The notes under the pieces are model-generated. The model had not been told where the DNA came from. It saw only the letters and a list, made by a program, of their open reading frames with translations, and ran no database searches. This document shows positions 46,190 to 58,095 of a stretch of 64,000 nt of DNA, one piece after another (positions within the stretch are counted from its first letter, which is position 1; every line of letters starts with the position of its first letter). The translations under genes were made by a program, and so were the position numbers. Origin of the DNA: Arbacia lixula (lineage: Eukaryota > Echinodermata > Echinoidea > Arbacioida > Arbaciidae); contig OZ022585.1 in assembly GCA_963669155.1 (NCBI GenBank), positions 25,456,713 to 25,520,712 on the forward strand, read 5' to 3'.

Positions 46190-47443
46190 AACCAAGCTGG
46201 TGTCTAAAGGGCCTATCTTGCTGCCCTGGAGAGTAGTTCAGGGTTTGTTGGTTGCTCAGTTTCCGCTCAGTCGTGGCGATGTCTCCTGGAGACTAGCCGG
46301 GTCTCCAGGGAGTCACAGGAACTTTAAACATCTTCAATTTTTTGGAGACTTTTTCCAGTCCCCAGCAGGTCTCAGAGACTAACATTGCCTGTGATTGGGG
46401 AGATATCTCTCCAATCAGTGATAACCTGCAGGGCCTCCGTGGACTCGACCAAAGATTGAGACAACTCCCAACAGCGGATCGTGATGGCTCCCGGTAACCC
46501 ACAGGACGATTCATCGGACAGCGACCGCAGCTGAGCTACCGCACCAGTGCGGAGAACATGTCAGCACAGACCTTGGGGAATCCACCAAGCCTCGTGATTG
46601 CGTTATTACAGAGTCATCTATAGCTTGGTAGAGAACGCTTAGTGAACTGTCATCCTATGAAAGGAGATTAACATAACACTTAGGGAGGGACTAATCTCTG
46701 ATTTAAGTCTGTTAAATGATTATGCTTTAATATACACAGGTTTTGCTTCTTGTTTCTTTTGTGTAGTTTTTGGGATAATATTTGTTCAGTTTATGAGAGC
46801 AGGAATATTATGGCAAGCACGATGAGTTAAATATAGCCAATGATTACATGAACACAGTCGCAGTGACTTAGTATTCTCATTTGTTTCTCATCCACATTTG
46901 CCATTCCTGTTTTCTGCACATGTGCTGCATCTAGTGCATAATATATGATGCATGTAGGCCTACATGATAGCAAGATTTTAAAACAAGTTGAAATATTTGA
47001 CGACAAATGCAATACAATGTTTCATGTCTAAGATTCCAATCTTCGTTCATGCTGATAAGCAGCACATATTTCAGTGACACACTGTTCTTGTTCTCCCTTT
47101 TTTGTAAGAAAGAATCAATAATATTCCTGTGTTATTTAGATGTGCAGATGTTTTTTTTATCTATGTCTTTGCTGTGTACATGGTTGACCATTGTGATAAT
47201 TTATGTTTGAGAGATTCTTGCTCATGATTGCAAATCGACCTGACACCAGTAGCCCCTCTACGTGATACGCAATTTTTTAGAAATATCTGAGCCATAAAAC
47301 AAGAATTTGTTTTTTTGATTGCTACAAATCTCACCAATAATCATTGATTTAATCTGCCCTGTGAGCTCAAACAGACGTAAATGTGTTTTATTGAGGAGTT
47401 TTCAATTACTCCATCATGAAGGAGGGAGCAAACACACATCTTA
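46190..47443. other. No feature recognised
   Basis: Single-copy-looking sequence. A stretch at about 46240-46400 has repeated GGAGAC/GGTCTCC words, but no clean tandem unit. No ORF with recognisable domains. Confidence 0.4.
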
Positions 47444-47709
47444 CTGTGTGAAAGAGGTTTTGTTTATAGCTTACTTGATATTAGCATTACAACATCTAAA
47501 CAAATGTATATTTTGAGCGAATGTTACGTCACTGTGTGAAAGAGGTTTTGTTTATAGCTTACTTGATATTAGCATTACAACATCTAAACAAATGTATATT
47601 TTGAGCGAATGTTACGTCACTGTGTGAAAGAGGTTTTGTTTATATAGCTTACTTGATATTAGCATTACAACATCTAAACAAATGTATATTTTGAGCGAAT
47701 GTTACGTCA
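47444..47709. repeat. Three 88-90-bp tandem copies
   Basis: Units start CTGTGTGAAAGAGGTTTTGT at 47444, 47532 and 47620. The first two appear identical; the third has a 2-bp TA insertion (TTTATATAGC). Near identity implies very recent duplication, or an assembly artefact. Confidence 0.95.
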
Positions 47710-48280
47710 CACTGAAAAATGTCACACATTGATGACATTTTGTTGAGATTCTCAAGAGCAAAAACTTCAATCATATTAGATTACATTATAAGCTCTGTAG
47801 AGCTTTGTGAGCTCGTAACAATTCACCTCTTTCGAAGATACATGCACCGTCTCCGCAATATGCATAGAAACTATGAATCAGCGACGTGCTGAAATCAATA
47901 TAATACTGGAGAGAGTTTCATTCCAGTATGTCATTCTTATTATAAATTCAAGCATCCAGTTTCACAACGTTTAATTGCATAGTCTTTCTGCTGCATATAA
48001 CAGATTTTTTAGATGCACATGGTCATTTGATATGAGCAGTTATCGGCTTCAGTCAGGAAATAGACACAGTAATTGCACTCAAATATTAAGCATTTATCAT
48101 CTAATGCACTACTGAATTATTTATGTGGCTCATATACATCTTGAATTTCATTGAGTCTATATTAAGCAAATAATGTAAGGAATATTTATTGGTCAGTTCT
48201 TCAATGATTTGTACGGAGTACCAAGTGGTGTCGTCATACCCATTGTTATGCAAGTTTCTGGTTCTAAACAACATCCCTCA
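47710..48280. other. No feature recognised
   Basis: AT-rich sequence without ORF or clear repeat. Confidence 0.4.
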
Positions 48281-48628
48281 AGAAAGAGATTTACTGATCT
48301 GACATTGTCTAGTGGACTAGTCTCAGGCACTCCTAATGATAGTCCCAGCTGTTATCACCATTGTCTAGTGGGCTAGTCTCGGGCACTCCTAATGATAGTC
48401 CCAGCTGTCAAGAAAGAGATTTACTGGTCTGACATTGTCTAGTGGGCTAGTCTCAGGCACTCCTAATGATAGTCCCAGCTGTGAAGAAAGAGATTTACTG
48501 GTCTGACATTGTCTAGTGGGCTAGTCTCGGGCACTCCTAATGATAGTCCCAGCTGTGATCACTGGTCTGACATTGTCTAGTGGGCTAGTCTCGGGCACTC
48601 CTAATGATAGTCCCAGCTGTGATCACCA
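48281..48628. repeat. Short tandem array, five copies
   Basis: The core CATTGTCTAGTGGGCTAGTC with GGGCACTCCTAATGATAGTC recurs about every 57-75 bp. Some units carry an added AAGAAAGAGATTTACTGGTC segment and others GATCACC, so two unit types are mixed. Confidence 0.92.
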
Positions 48629-50155
48629 TTGTTTGCTCTACTCACGTAGTTTAGAACCAGTTGTCTTGACAACATGATCATATAACGTCACACTTCGGTA
48701 CTGTATTGTAGGTACACATTGATAATGATAATGGTTTATTTAATCATCTACTCTTTTTTCACCATTGAGGCATTCTTGCACCACACACACACGTACATCC
48801 CAAATAACTGATCTTTGTCTGACAGAGAAAGAGTTGATGCTTTTAAATAATCGTATAATCTGCATTATGTAATATTTATTAGCATAACTTGGGCAATTGA
48901 TAACACGATGTTGTCCATCATAGTCAATGCTTTTGAGGAGTTTGTTGTGGGATTACTTTTAAACTGTCACAAAGAAGTGGTATCATGTATCAGATATTGA
49001 TGAATATGACCGTTAACGATATGGTATTAATCTGTACAAGAGATGTTACGGTGAATCATTGAACAGAAATATCACTGCAAGTATCATGATTAAGTTATAT
49101 AATCAAATAGTATATCATATCTTTCCACCTGGTACACGCCATGCCTAAAGGAAGGAATCAATTATTTTCTACTTCACCCAGTCCTGTGCTGTTCTTGTCC
49201 ATGTAACACTCCCATGTTCCTAAATGTCATCTATCTATATCCTGCATTGTGTGCCCCTTCTTCTAGAACTTGCCCTACATGTCCAGTTGGTCAACTTGTT
49301 TGTCCATCTGAAATCTCTCTTTCTGGCTAGAAGATCTGCCTACCTTAATTTAATTGATGTTATCTCTTTTACTCATGTTGGTCATGTCGTTTAGATCCTT
49401 GCTTCTTTCTGTGTCTCTTCTTGTGATACCTAGCAAGATTCTTTCCATTGTTATATCTCTTATACTGAGCTTCAGTTTCTCAGTTGTCACTCTCAAGTTT
49501 CTTCCCAAAACCAGAGCATAGGGATGATGCACTGGTTGAAGATCTCTCTCTTGAGGGATATGGAGAGATCCTCATTGAGAAAAAAACAGCTCTGATCGCT
49601 TCATTTCATCCTTCTCTTCAAATATCCCATTGTTCAATTCTCTAAGGTGATCTGTTAATCCAGATAAAAGAAATTATCCTCTTTTCCATCACCCTTTCCA
49701 TGTATTTTTGGTTGAGACTACCCTCTTTTGCTCAACACCTCTTTTGTTTTATGAGGATTCATGTGAAGTGCACTTCAGACCATACACCGTTCAGAAACAA
49801 GAAGTTTTGATTTTCAAGTATGTACAGTACCCATGTTACCGTGTTAAGTCGTATTCTTCTTGTCTATGTTACATGTATTGCAACCTTACAGTGTGTGAAA
49901 TGTATTCATTGAGATAGTTGTTATCATACTTATAAACTGTCACGTGACTGTTGTCTGATGTTGACTGATGTCACATTTCCACGTGTCATCATTACCAAGA
50001 TCCATATTTCTTGAAATCAGTGCTATCATTACGTGTTGCCATGAAATATGTTGATTATTATTAATTCTTCTTGATCAAATATATGTTCTGCCATGACGTA
50101 ATCAATGTACATTATGTGTATATATACTACTCTGTACTTATCCCTATCATTACAG
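48629..50155. other. No feature recognised
   Basis: No repeat or recognisable domain in 1.5 kb. Small ORFs here have no family features. Confidence 0.4.
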
Positions 50156-50194
50156 CTGAGCATGGAAGAATATGGAAATGAAAATCCGCCTAAG

Positions 50195-51845
50195 GTAAGG
50201 GTTTTTGAATGTCATGTGAAGCTAAAGCTCTACAGTAGACCAGTACTACATTTATTATGGTGTGATGAAATTGTACTATATGGGGTGTAAATTCCCTTTG
50301 GATCTAATCTTGAAATCTTGCATTGTTGTCATATTTTTATCACGAGTATAAGTACTGAGTAGCGAAGTTTTGAGTGTGTAATGTGAAGCTATGACACTAC
50401 AGTAGACCAGTACTATTACCGTATCATACAATTGTACCATGTTGCCATGTCATTACATTGCACTACGTTACCATGAAGTGTAAATTCCATTTTGATCTAA
50501 TGTTGAAATCTTACATTGTTGTCATATTTTTATCATGAGTATCAGTTCTGATTAGTAAAGTTTTGAATGTATAATGTGAAGCTATGGCACTACATTAGAC
50601 CAGTACTATTACCATATCATAAAATGTCATTACATTGTACTATATTACCATGAAGTGTAAATTCCCTTTGGATCTAATGTTAAAATCTTACATTGTTGTC
50701 ATATTTTTATCGTCAGTATCAGTACTGAGATGTGAAGTTTTGAATGTATAATGTGAAGCTATGGCACTACATTAGACCAGTACTATTACCGTATCATAAA
50801 ATTGTGCCATGTTACCATGTCATTATATTGTACTATATTACCATGAAGTGTAAATTCCTATTGGATCTAATCTTGAAATCTTACATTGTTGTCATATTTT
50901 TATCGTCTGTATCAGTACTGAGTTGAGAAGTTTGAATGTATAATGTGAAGCTATGGCACAACATTAGACCAGTACTATTACCGTATCATAAAATTGTACC
51001 ATGTTACCATGTCATTACATTGTACTATATTACTATGGGGTGTAAATTTCCTTTGGGTCTAATGTTGAAATCTTACATTGTTGTCATATTTTTATCATAA
51101 GTATCAGTAGTGAGTTGTGAAGTTTTGAATGTATAATGTGAAGCTATGGCACTACATTAGACCAGTACTATTACCATATCATAAAATGTCATTACATTGT
51201 ACTATATTACCATGAAGTGTAAATTCCCTTTGGATCTAATGTTAAAATCTTACATTGTTGTCATATTTTTATCATAAGTATCAGTAGTGAGTTGTGAAGT
51301 TTTGAATGTATAATGTGAAGCTATGGCACTACAGTATACCAGTACTATTACCATATCATAAAATTGTACCATATTGCCATGTCATTATATTGTACTATAA
51401 TTATTACCATGAAGTGTAAATTCCCTTTGGATCTAATGTTGAAATCTTGTATTGTCATATTTTTATTGTCAGTATCAGTACTGAGTCACGAAGTTTTGAA
51501 TGTATAATGTAAAGCTATGGCACTACAGTATACCAGTACTATTACCAAGTCATAAAATGTCATTACATTGTACTATATTACCATGAAGTGTAAATTCCCT
51601 TTGGATCTAATGTTGAAATCTTGCATTGTTGTCATATCTTATCATGAGTATCAGTACTGAGTTGTGAAGTTTTGAATGTATAATGTGAAGCTATGGCACT
51701 ACAGAAGACCAGTACTATTACCGTATCATAAAATGTCATTACATTGTACTATATTACCATGAAGTGTAAATTCCCTTTGGATCTAATGTTGAAATCTTAC
51801 ATTGATGTCATATCTTTATCATAAGTATCAGTACTGGGTTGCGAA
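50195..51845. repeat. Tandem array of about nine 170-195-bp units
   Basis: Each unit runs through GAATGTATAATGTGAAGCTA, ACCAGTACTATTACC, TACCATGAAGTGTAAATTCC and TTGTCATATTTTTATC to AGTATCAGTACTGAG. The GAATGTATAATG word recurs near 50565, 50738, 50930, 51125, 51304, 51498 and 51673, and two more diverged units precede these. Length differences come mainly from presence or absence of a short ATTGTACCATGTTACCATG segment. The array starts exactly at the donor-like GTAAGG at 50195. Confidence 0.95.
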
Positions 51846-52324
51846 ATGTCCTGGATATCAGTGCCTCATTAGATATGATATGCCTATGAGTCATGGATTA
51901 GCATGGATAATTTTATCCTTTGATCGTTCGCTTGTTTGTTTGCCTGCTTTTGGTGGGGTGCATTTTGTCCTTACTAAATGTATGTATTTCATATTCTCAA
52001 AGGAACCATGTCAAGTGGTTTATTATTTGCATTCTGTTTCACCATTTGCTCCAATGTTTATATATTGTTATGTGATATAAGTTCATTTACCACTCCCCCG
52101 CCTCAAATCATGTCTTCCACGTTTATGACCACTCTGCAGAAGCCCAATTTTTCTGAAGGTTATAGTTGACCCTCGAGTTTTATGGGGCTAGTCCCTAAAT
52201 GACATTCACTGGATTTCAGGAACTGTGACATAATTAAGGTCCACTTTCTGAGGAATATGTATGAGTACATCCAAGAAACTGACCCTTACAAGGAATTTCA
52301 CCATGATTGTCTATTTCCATCTTA

Positions 52325-53300
52325 TCTAAGAAGGAAGATCTTAGGAAACTAGAAGCTTTTGTGAAAGGGCCCAGTAAAATAATTGGAGAGAGGCGGCAGC
52401 TTTGTGGAAGGAATGTGAGGACAGAATCGCATAAATGACTAAAGAAATACTAATGAAGATCACATTTTAAATGATTGTTATAAATTCATGCGATCTGGAA
52501 GAAGGATCAAGTCAATGAAATGACGTACTAGATTACCTAGATTCCTTTGTGTTGTATTCAATTCATGTGTACAATGGTCAACAAAACAGTTCAGCATGAT
52601 TGCAATATAAAGGGGTGAAGTGAGGGGTGGGTGAAGATGGGCGTGTGTGGGGGATGGGGGGGGGGCGTGGAGATGGGTGGACAAAACAAATAGTTGTTTG
52701 CTGCCTTATTTGTGTTTGCACTTTACAATCATAAAGGGTATCCGATATATCAAAACCTAGCAAAATCATTTCAATGTTGCAATTAATTAATAGTAATACA
52801 TGTATAACGATACTATCCTAGTCACGTTATCAAATGCAATTATTAACGAATATTTGCGTAATTTATATTAAGTGCAATTATGCCAATACTACATTAGGTA
52901 TGTCGAGATCACCTACAATATTTCTCACGGTATATCAATGCATTTCATAATTTTAGATTGACCTAATTAATATTTCAATGTACAATAAATATTCAACTCA
53001 ATCATACATTAGAATTACATGTATATAAAATTATGTCATCATAGTATGTATGGTATAACATCCATTTCTTTCTATGTAAAACCTGTCATTATTTGTCACA
53101 TCTTAACCCGTCAGGTTGACTTGGGATATATTGGTATCTCTATCACGAATATCTTAATGCATGGACATGTATACAACATCTTGTATCTTACCTAATGAAC
53201 AGTCAAATGTACGATATCACTTCAACTCAGTGATATATTGCAATGATCCCTTTAATGTATATCGAGTCTTTTTCATGTTGTAGCCTTGTATGTTAATGTT
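52325..53300 (+). pseudogene. Old LINE relic, left part (RT C-terminus and 3' UTR)
   Basis: The sequence is clearly related to 30560-31450. It has GAAGATCTTAGGAAACT, the GCCCAGTAAAATAATTGGAG block, the CATGCGATCTGGAAGAAGGA block and the GGGTGAAG...GATGGGCGTG G-rich region. Stops and indels break the coding part. The 3' UTR continues to about 53300, where the minus-strand LINE interrupts it. The remainder is at about 56945-57112. Confidence 0.8.
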
Positions 53301-56300
53301 TGTTTGTTTATTTATTTATTTCACCATGCATAATAAACAATCACATTGACAAGAACAGCGTATTACATCAAAATAGAATACATAGTAGGAACAAAGCATA
53401 AACATAAATGTTTGAAGCGCAGAGTCCCTAGAATAACATAGTAGGTAATAAATTCGTTTCGTAAAACATGGCTTGAAATAAAACATTCATGATTTCATTT
53501 AATCGACAGAAATAAAAACAAATAAAATAAGAAAAAAATGGTAATCGTGCCCTTATATCGTACTATACCTCCTTACCCTGTCACAAAAGGACAGAAACAC
53601 TTAAGTGTACCTCAAAAGCTATTATGATGAATATTTGGAGAGGAGTAATTCTTTCATATTCCTTTTAAATGATATAATAGTGCTACAATTCCGTATATGA
53701 GATGGTAATACATTCCAAATGTCAGGTCCTACATATCTAATTGATTTATGTGCTAAAGCAGTTCTTGGTGTAAACAAATGAAAATCAGAAGAATGTCTAG
53801 TTGGATAGTTATGAATGTCTCTACTTAAAGTGAAATCGTCACAAAATGATACAGGCAATTCGTTTTTGTTTAAGCGGTACATGAACACTGCAATTTGCAT
53901 GAAATGAATATCAGTAATTTTCAATGTTTTTAGTCTAGAAAATAAAGGATCAGTATGATCAAAGTATCCAGACCCAGTACAGAGCCGTACGGCTCTCTTT
54001 TGAAGTCTTAAAATAGTATCAGTATTTGCTTTGCAATTTGCCCACTCTATGTTACAGTAAGAGATGCGAGAATGAATAAAAGAATTGTAAATAATAAGCA
54101 AAACACGAAGCGGGACAAATGACCGCAGCTTGTACATTACACCAATATACCGAGACAAACTTCGGGAAAGGTCACGTACGTGCTCATGCCAAGAGAGGCA
54201 CTCATCGATTAGAATTCCTAAGAATTTGGTGTTTTTCTTTTGTTGGATGGAAATGCTATTTATCTTTAATGTAATACTTATTTCTTCTTTCTGAGCACGA
54301 CTTTTAAAATATATGAAGTTGGTTTTATCCAAATTTAACGACAGTTTATTACATTTAAACCAATTTGATAATTTGGGCAGTTCAGTATTCAACATATGAA
54401 CAAGAGTTTGTAAGTTTGGATTGGAACAAAAAATATTGGTATCATCCGCAAATAATATATATTGCAATGAGGTGGAGACATTAGGAATATCATTAACATA
54501 AATCAAAAAAAGAAGCGGACCTAAAATAGAGCCCTGCGGCACACCACATGTGATTGATGACATAGATGATTTTGCATTATTGAAGGTTGTATATTGACTT
54601 CTACAAGAGAGATAACTACGGAACCAATCCAATGGTATGCCACGAATCCCATAATGGTAAAGCTTCTTTAAAAGTATACTATGATCAAGGGTATCAAATG
54701 CCTTACTTAAATCCATAAAAACTCCTATGACATGTTCATGATTGGTTAAGGCAGATGATACCCTATCATATAAATTCACAATAGCATATTCAGTTGAATG
54801 AAATTTCCTGAATCCATATTGATCATTATTAAGTAACTTATTGGCAATCAAAAATGTATATAACCTATCATAAACGAGTCGTTCTAATATTTTTGAAAAA
54901 CATGAAAGTATAGAAATGGGCCGATAATTGGTAAATGAGCTAGCATCACCTTTCTTATAGATGGGTATTACTTTTGAAATTTTCATCATTGAGGGAAAAC
55001 TACCAGAGGATAATGACAAGTTAAAAATGTAAACGAGAGGTTTAATTATACTTCCAATAATATTCTTTAGCAAATGTGTATTCATCTCGTCATGTCCAGT
55101 TGAATGACTGGAATTAAGTGATGCAACAATCCTCGTGACCTCAACTGCATTTGTTGAGTTAAAAAATAAACTATTTACGGAGGGATTAAATAGAGAGTCT
55201 TGGAAATTTTGACTACATCCCTTAACTTTAGAGGCCTGTTCGGCACCTATGTTTGCAAAGAAATTATTGAAACCATTTGCAATTTCATGTGGATCACTTA
55301 CAATTCTATCACCTTGTTTAAACTGAGTTGAATGGGAAACATTACCCCTTTTCAGAATATCATTTACTATTTTCCACTTTGAAGAAGAGTCATTAGCCTG
55401 TACAAACTGTTTAGTGTAATACATTCTTTTGGATGTACGTATAACATTAGTTAGTTTATTTCTGTATTGCCTATATTCCAGTTTCTTCAGGTCGGTAGGA
55501 TTACAAAGGCTTTTTTTATAAAGCCTATTTCTATGTTTAATAGATTTTAAGATTCCTTCAGTGATCCAAGGATGTTTTGGTACATTTTTCCGAGCTTTGA
55601 TTTGAACTTTTGGTATATTGACATTCAAATAGTTTGTTAATGTTTCTATGAACCTTTGATAAGCAATATCGATGTTATTGCTATTGAAAACATCATTCCA
55701 GGTTTCCGACATTAAATCGGTTTTAAACTTTTCTATATTTTCTCCTGTGAATTTACGAGTTTCAATGGCATTGCTATTAGTTCTTTTTTTTATATAACTG
55801 GGAAGAAACAAGAAAATAGGCAAGTGATCCGAAACTTCAGAATAAATAAGACCTGATTCAATATCGGAGTCAGAAACATTGGTGAATATATTATCAATTA
55901 AGGTACTAGTATTTTTATCTATTCTTGTTGGTTTAGTAATTGTCGAGAACATAGCATGAACATTTAATAACGTATTTAAATCATCAGTAATATCATTGTC
56001 AGAAAGCAAATCAATATTGAAATCCCCCATAAGATGCATGTTTTTATTTTCTTGATTCAAGTCATGTAAGAGGTTATCGAGATCGTCCAAAAACATTTTC
56101 TTGTCCTTGCTTGGGGGTCTATATATGATACAAATTACATCATTTTTGCTAGAAAGACAAGAATCAATTTCAATAGAAAGTAGTTCAGCACTGTCATTAC
56201 GAAGAGAGAGATCAGAGCGAAGTTTAAATGACAGAGCGTTGTTGACATAAAAAGCTACCCCTCCTCCTCTACCCTCTAGTCTGTCAGAACGTATCAATGA

Positions 56301-56940
56301 ATAATTAGGAATGTCATACAGAGGAGGTGAATTACTATGTAACCACGTTTCGCTGACACCTACTACAGAAAATGTGCAGTCGAGAGAATCTAACAGCAGT
56401 TGTACATTGTCAAAATTCCTAGCGAGACTACGAGCATTCATATGCAAATAAGTTTGCCGTCGACCTTTTTTCTGGAATCTTGTCTTAAACTCAGCAGGTA
56501 AATAATATTCACACCTAACATTTGGAGATATGATGGGATCAATGTCACTCATAGTTAAAACCACACATCTCAGAGTAGTAATACGTGCTGAGGTACAAGT
56601 GTTGCTGAATAATTATAGTCATTTGAGGTACATACTCATAGTAGTAAAATACGATGGGGCAACATGAAAAAATAAGAACAAAAATCATTTCTATCAAAAT
56701 ACATGTACGTTTAGCGTATAGTGGCATTTGAACGAAACATGAATAATCTGCCATTTATACCCAAGCTAGAATTGTCAATAGACAATGATAGAAGGTAACA
56801 ACAATATGAGCACAATTAAATAATTTGTACAAAGGAGTAAGGATATCAGCATTTCTAACTTTTTACCCCTTATCATCAATACTATGTTTTTTTTTTCAGT
56901 TTTTTTTTACTTTAACATGGTACGTTTGTATGTGAAAAAA
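53300..56940 (-). mobile_element. Full-length or near full-length LINE (Jockey-like), minus strand
   Basis: The 3' end, on the minus strand, is an AAATAAATAAAC-type tail at about 53297-53325. The 5' end lies between 56760 and 56945, where sequence of the older LINE resumes. The ORF is described next. No ORF1 could be placed upstream of it; the 70-residue frame at 56545-56754 has no gag-like features. Confidence 0.8.
53622..56564 (-). CDS. LINE endonuclease-reverse transcriptase, 980 residues, uninterrupted
   Basis: The endonuclease has LHMNARSLARNFDNVQLLLD, VVGVSETWL, RSDRLEGRGGGVAFYVN, ICIIYRPPS, LMGDFNIDLL and SEVSDHLPI. The RT has TNYRPISILSCFSKILERLV, QYGFRKFHSTEYAI, FMDLSKAFDTLDH, GVPQGSILGPLLFLIYVNDI and FADDTNIF (FADD at residues 705-708). 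The C-terminal region ends with VGPDIWNVLPSHIRN and SFKRNMKELL, the usual tail of the Jockey superclade. Length is close to that of complete LINE ORF2 proteins and no motif is damaged, so this may be an active or very recent copy. The Met at 56564 is plausible as a start, as upstream sequence shows no continuing homology. Confidence 0.92.
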   Translation of the reverse strand: MVLTMSDIDPIISPNVRCEYYLPAEFKTRFQKKGRRQTYLHMNARSLARNFDNVQLLLDSLDCTFSVVGVSETWLHSNSPPLYDIPNYSLIRSDRLEGRGGGVAFYVNNALSFKLRSDLSLRNDSAELLSIEIDSCLSSKNDVICIIYRPPSKDKKMFLDDLDNLLHDLNQENKNMHLMGDFNIDLLSDNDITDDLNTLLNVHAMFSTITKPTRIDKNTSTLIDNIFTNVSDSDIESGLIYSEVSDHLPIFLFLPSYIKKRTNSNAIETRKFTGENIEKFKTDLMSETWNDVFNSNNIDIAYQRFIETLTNYLNVNIPKVQIKARKNVPKHPWITEGILKSIKHRNRLYKKSLCNPTDLKKLEYRQYRNKLTNVIRTSKRMYYTKQFVQANDSSSKWKIVNDILKRGNVSHSTQFKQGDRIVSDPHEIANGFNNFFANIGAEQASKVKGCSQNFQDSLFNPSVNSLFFNSTNAVEVTRIVASLNSSHSTGHDEMNTHLLKNIIGSIIKPLVYIFNLSLSSGSFPSMMKISKVIPIYKKGDASSFTNYRPISILSCFSKILERLVYDRLYTFLIANKLLNNDQYGFRKFHSTEYAIVNLYDRVSSALTNHEHVIGVFMDLSKAFDTLDHSILLKKLYHYGIRGIPLDWFRSYLSCRSQYTTFNNAKSSMSSITCGVPQGSILGPLLFLIYVNDIPNVSTSLQYILFADDTNIFCSNPNLQTLVHMLNTELPKLSNWFKCNKLSLNLDKTNFIYFKSRAQKEEISITLKINSISIQQKKNTKFLGILIDECLSWHEHVRDLSRSLSRYIGVMYKLRSFVPLRVLLIIYNSFIHSRISYCNIEWANCKANTDTILRLQKRAVRLCTGSGYFDHTDPLFSRLKTLKITDIHFMQIAVFMYRLNKNELPVSFCDDFTLSRDIHNYPTRHSSDFHLFTPRTALAHKSIRYVGPDIWNVLPSHIRNCSTIISFKRNMKELLLSKYSS

Positions 56941-56944
56941 AGAG

Positions 56945-57112
56945 AAAATGTAGTTTTAGCATGTTTATTTTAAATGTAATTATGATATCAGTTAACCTGT
57001 AATATTGTATTTGCATTTATGTTTAGTGTTTTACGTTTGTATATCATGTGAACAAATGAATTTGCATATATATTTATGTGCAAATAGAGTGAATAAATAC
57101 AATTTACAATTT
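56945..57112 (+). pseudogene. Old LINE relic, right part (3' tail)
   Basis: It resembles 31395-31555: TCAGTTAACCTGTAATATTG, ATCATGTGAACAAATGAATT and GAATAAATACAATTTACAA correspond to the 3' end of the degenerate LINE there. Together with 52325-53300 it is one copy split by the minus-strand LINE. Confidence 0.75.
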
Positions 57113-57347
57113 ACGATCAGTGTATTTTCAGAGATGTCGGACAGTTCGAATCAGCTTAACTTCAGAATCATAGAGATAGAGATCATTTATTCATCAGGTA
57201 TTCTAGTACTGAATGTACTGCAACTTGCATCGAGTCTGCGAGTCCTCCTTCGACCTCAGAATCAAGCAAAACTATAATTATAATAATCTCGCGCGACCAA
57301 TACACAGCACAACACAATGATATCACTCTCAAATACCTGGTCGATCA

Positions 57348-57438
57348 GTGTGAGGAGAGAGAGAGAGAGAGAGGAGGGGCGGGGGTGTAGAGAGGTAAAT
57401 ACAGAAAGACAGACATGACAGAGAGCGAGCAAGCAAGT

Positions 57439-57509
<71 letters not shown>

Positions 57510-58095
57510 GGGAGATGGAGTGAGCAAGAGAGAGAGGGGGGTGAGGGGGAGATACAGACATTCACAGAGAGTGAGGGAGCAAGAGAGAGAGAGAGAGAGA
57601 GGAGGGGGGTGAGGGGTGAGATGCAGAGAGACAGATACAGACATAATAGAGTGAGTGAGCAAGAGAGAGAGAGGGGGAGGGGGGGTACAGAGAGGTAAAT
57701 ATAAACAGAAAGACAGACATGACAGAGAGCGAGCGAGCAAGAGAGAGGGAGGGAGAGAGAGAGAGAGAAAAGGGGGAGATAGAGTGAGCAAGAGAGAGAG
57801 AGAAAGGGGGGGTGAGGGGGGAGATGCAGAGAGACATACAGAAATGCAGAGAGTAAGTGAGCAAGAGAGAGAGAGGGGGGGGGGGTGAGGGGGAGATGCA
57901 GAGAGAAAGATACAGACATAATAGAGTGAGTGAGCAAGAGAGAGAGAGAGAGGGGGGGGGGGTGAGGAGGAGATACAGAGAGACAGATACAGACATAAGA
58001 GAGAGTGAGTGAGCAAGAGAGAGAGAGAGAAGGGGGGTGAGGGGTGAGATGCAGAGAGACATGTATAAGTGAGCAAGAGAGAGAGAGAGAGAGGA
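57348..58095. repeat. 750-bp GA-rich, higher-order microsatellite
   Basis: Alternating GA runs are joined by recurrent longer words (GTGAGTGAGCAAGAGAGAGA, GGGGTGAGGGG, AGATGCAGAGAGACA, GATACAGACATAATAGAG), giving irregular units of about 70-110 bp. Minus-strand ORFs of up to 293 residues (Ser/Leu/Pro) are products of the repeat, not genes. Confidence 0.95.

Noticed and set aside
50156..50194. Micro-exon LSMEEYGNENPPK between AG and GTAAGG
   Set aside because: It is phase 0 while exon 8 ends in phase 2; in phase 2 it hits TGA after one codon. It has no domain similarity, so I did not add it to the model.
57005..57277. Possible exon after TTTTCAG at 57134 (MSDSSNQLNFR)
   Set aside because: It directly follows the LINE tail, only the phase needing two carried-over bases stays open, and this does not fit exon 8; no domain.
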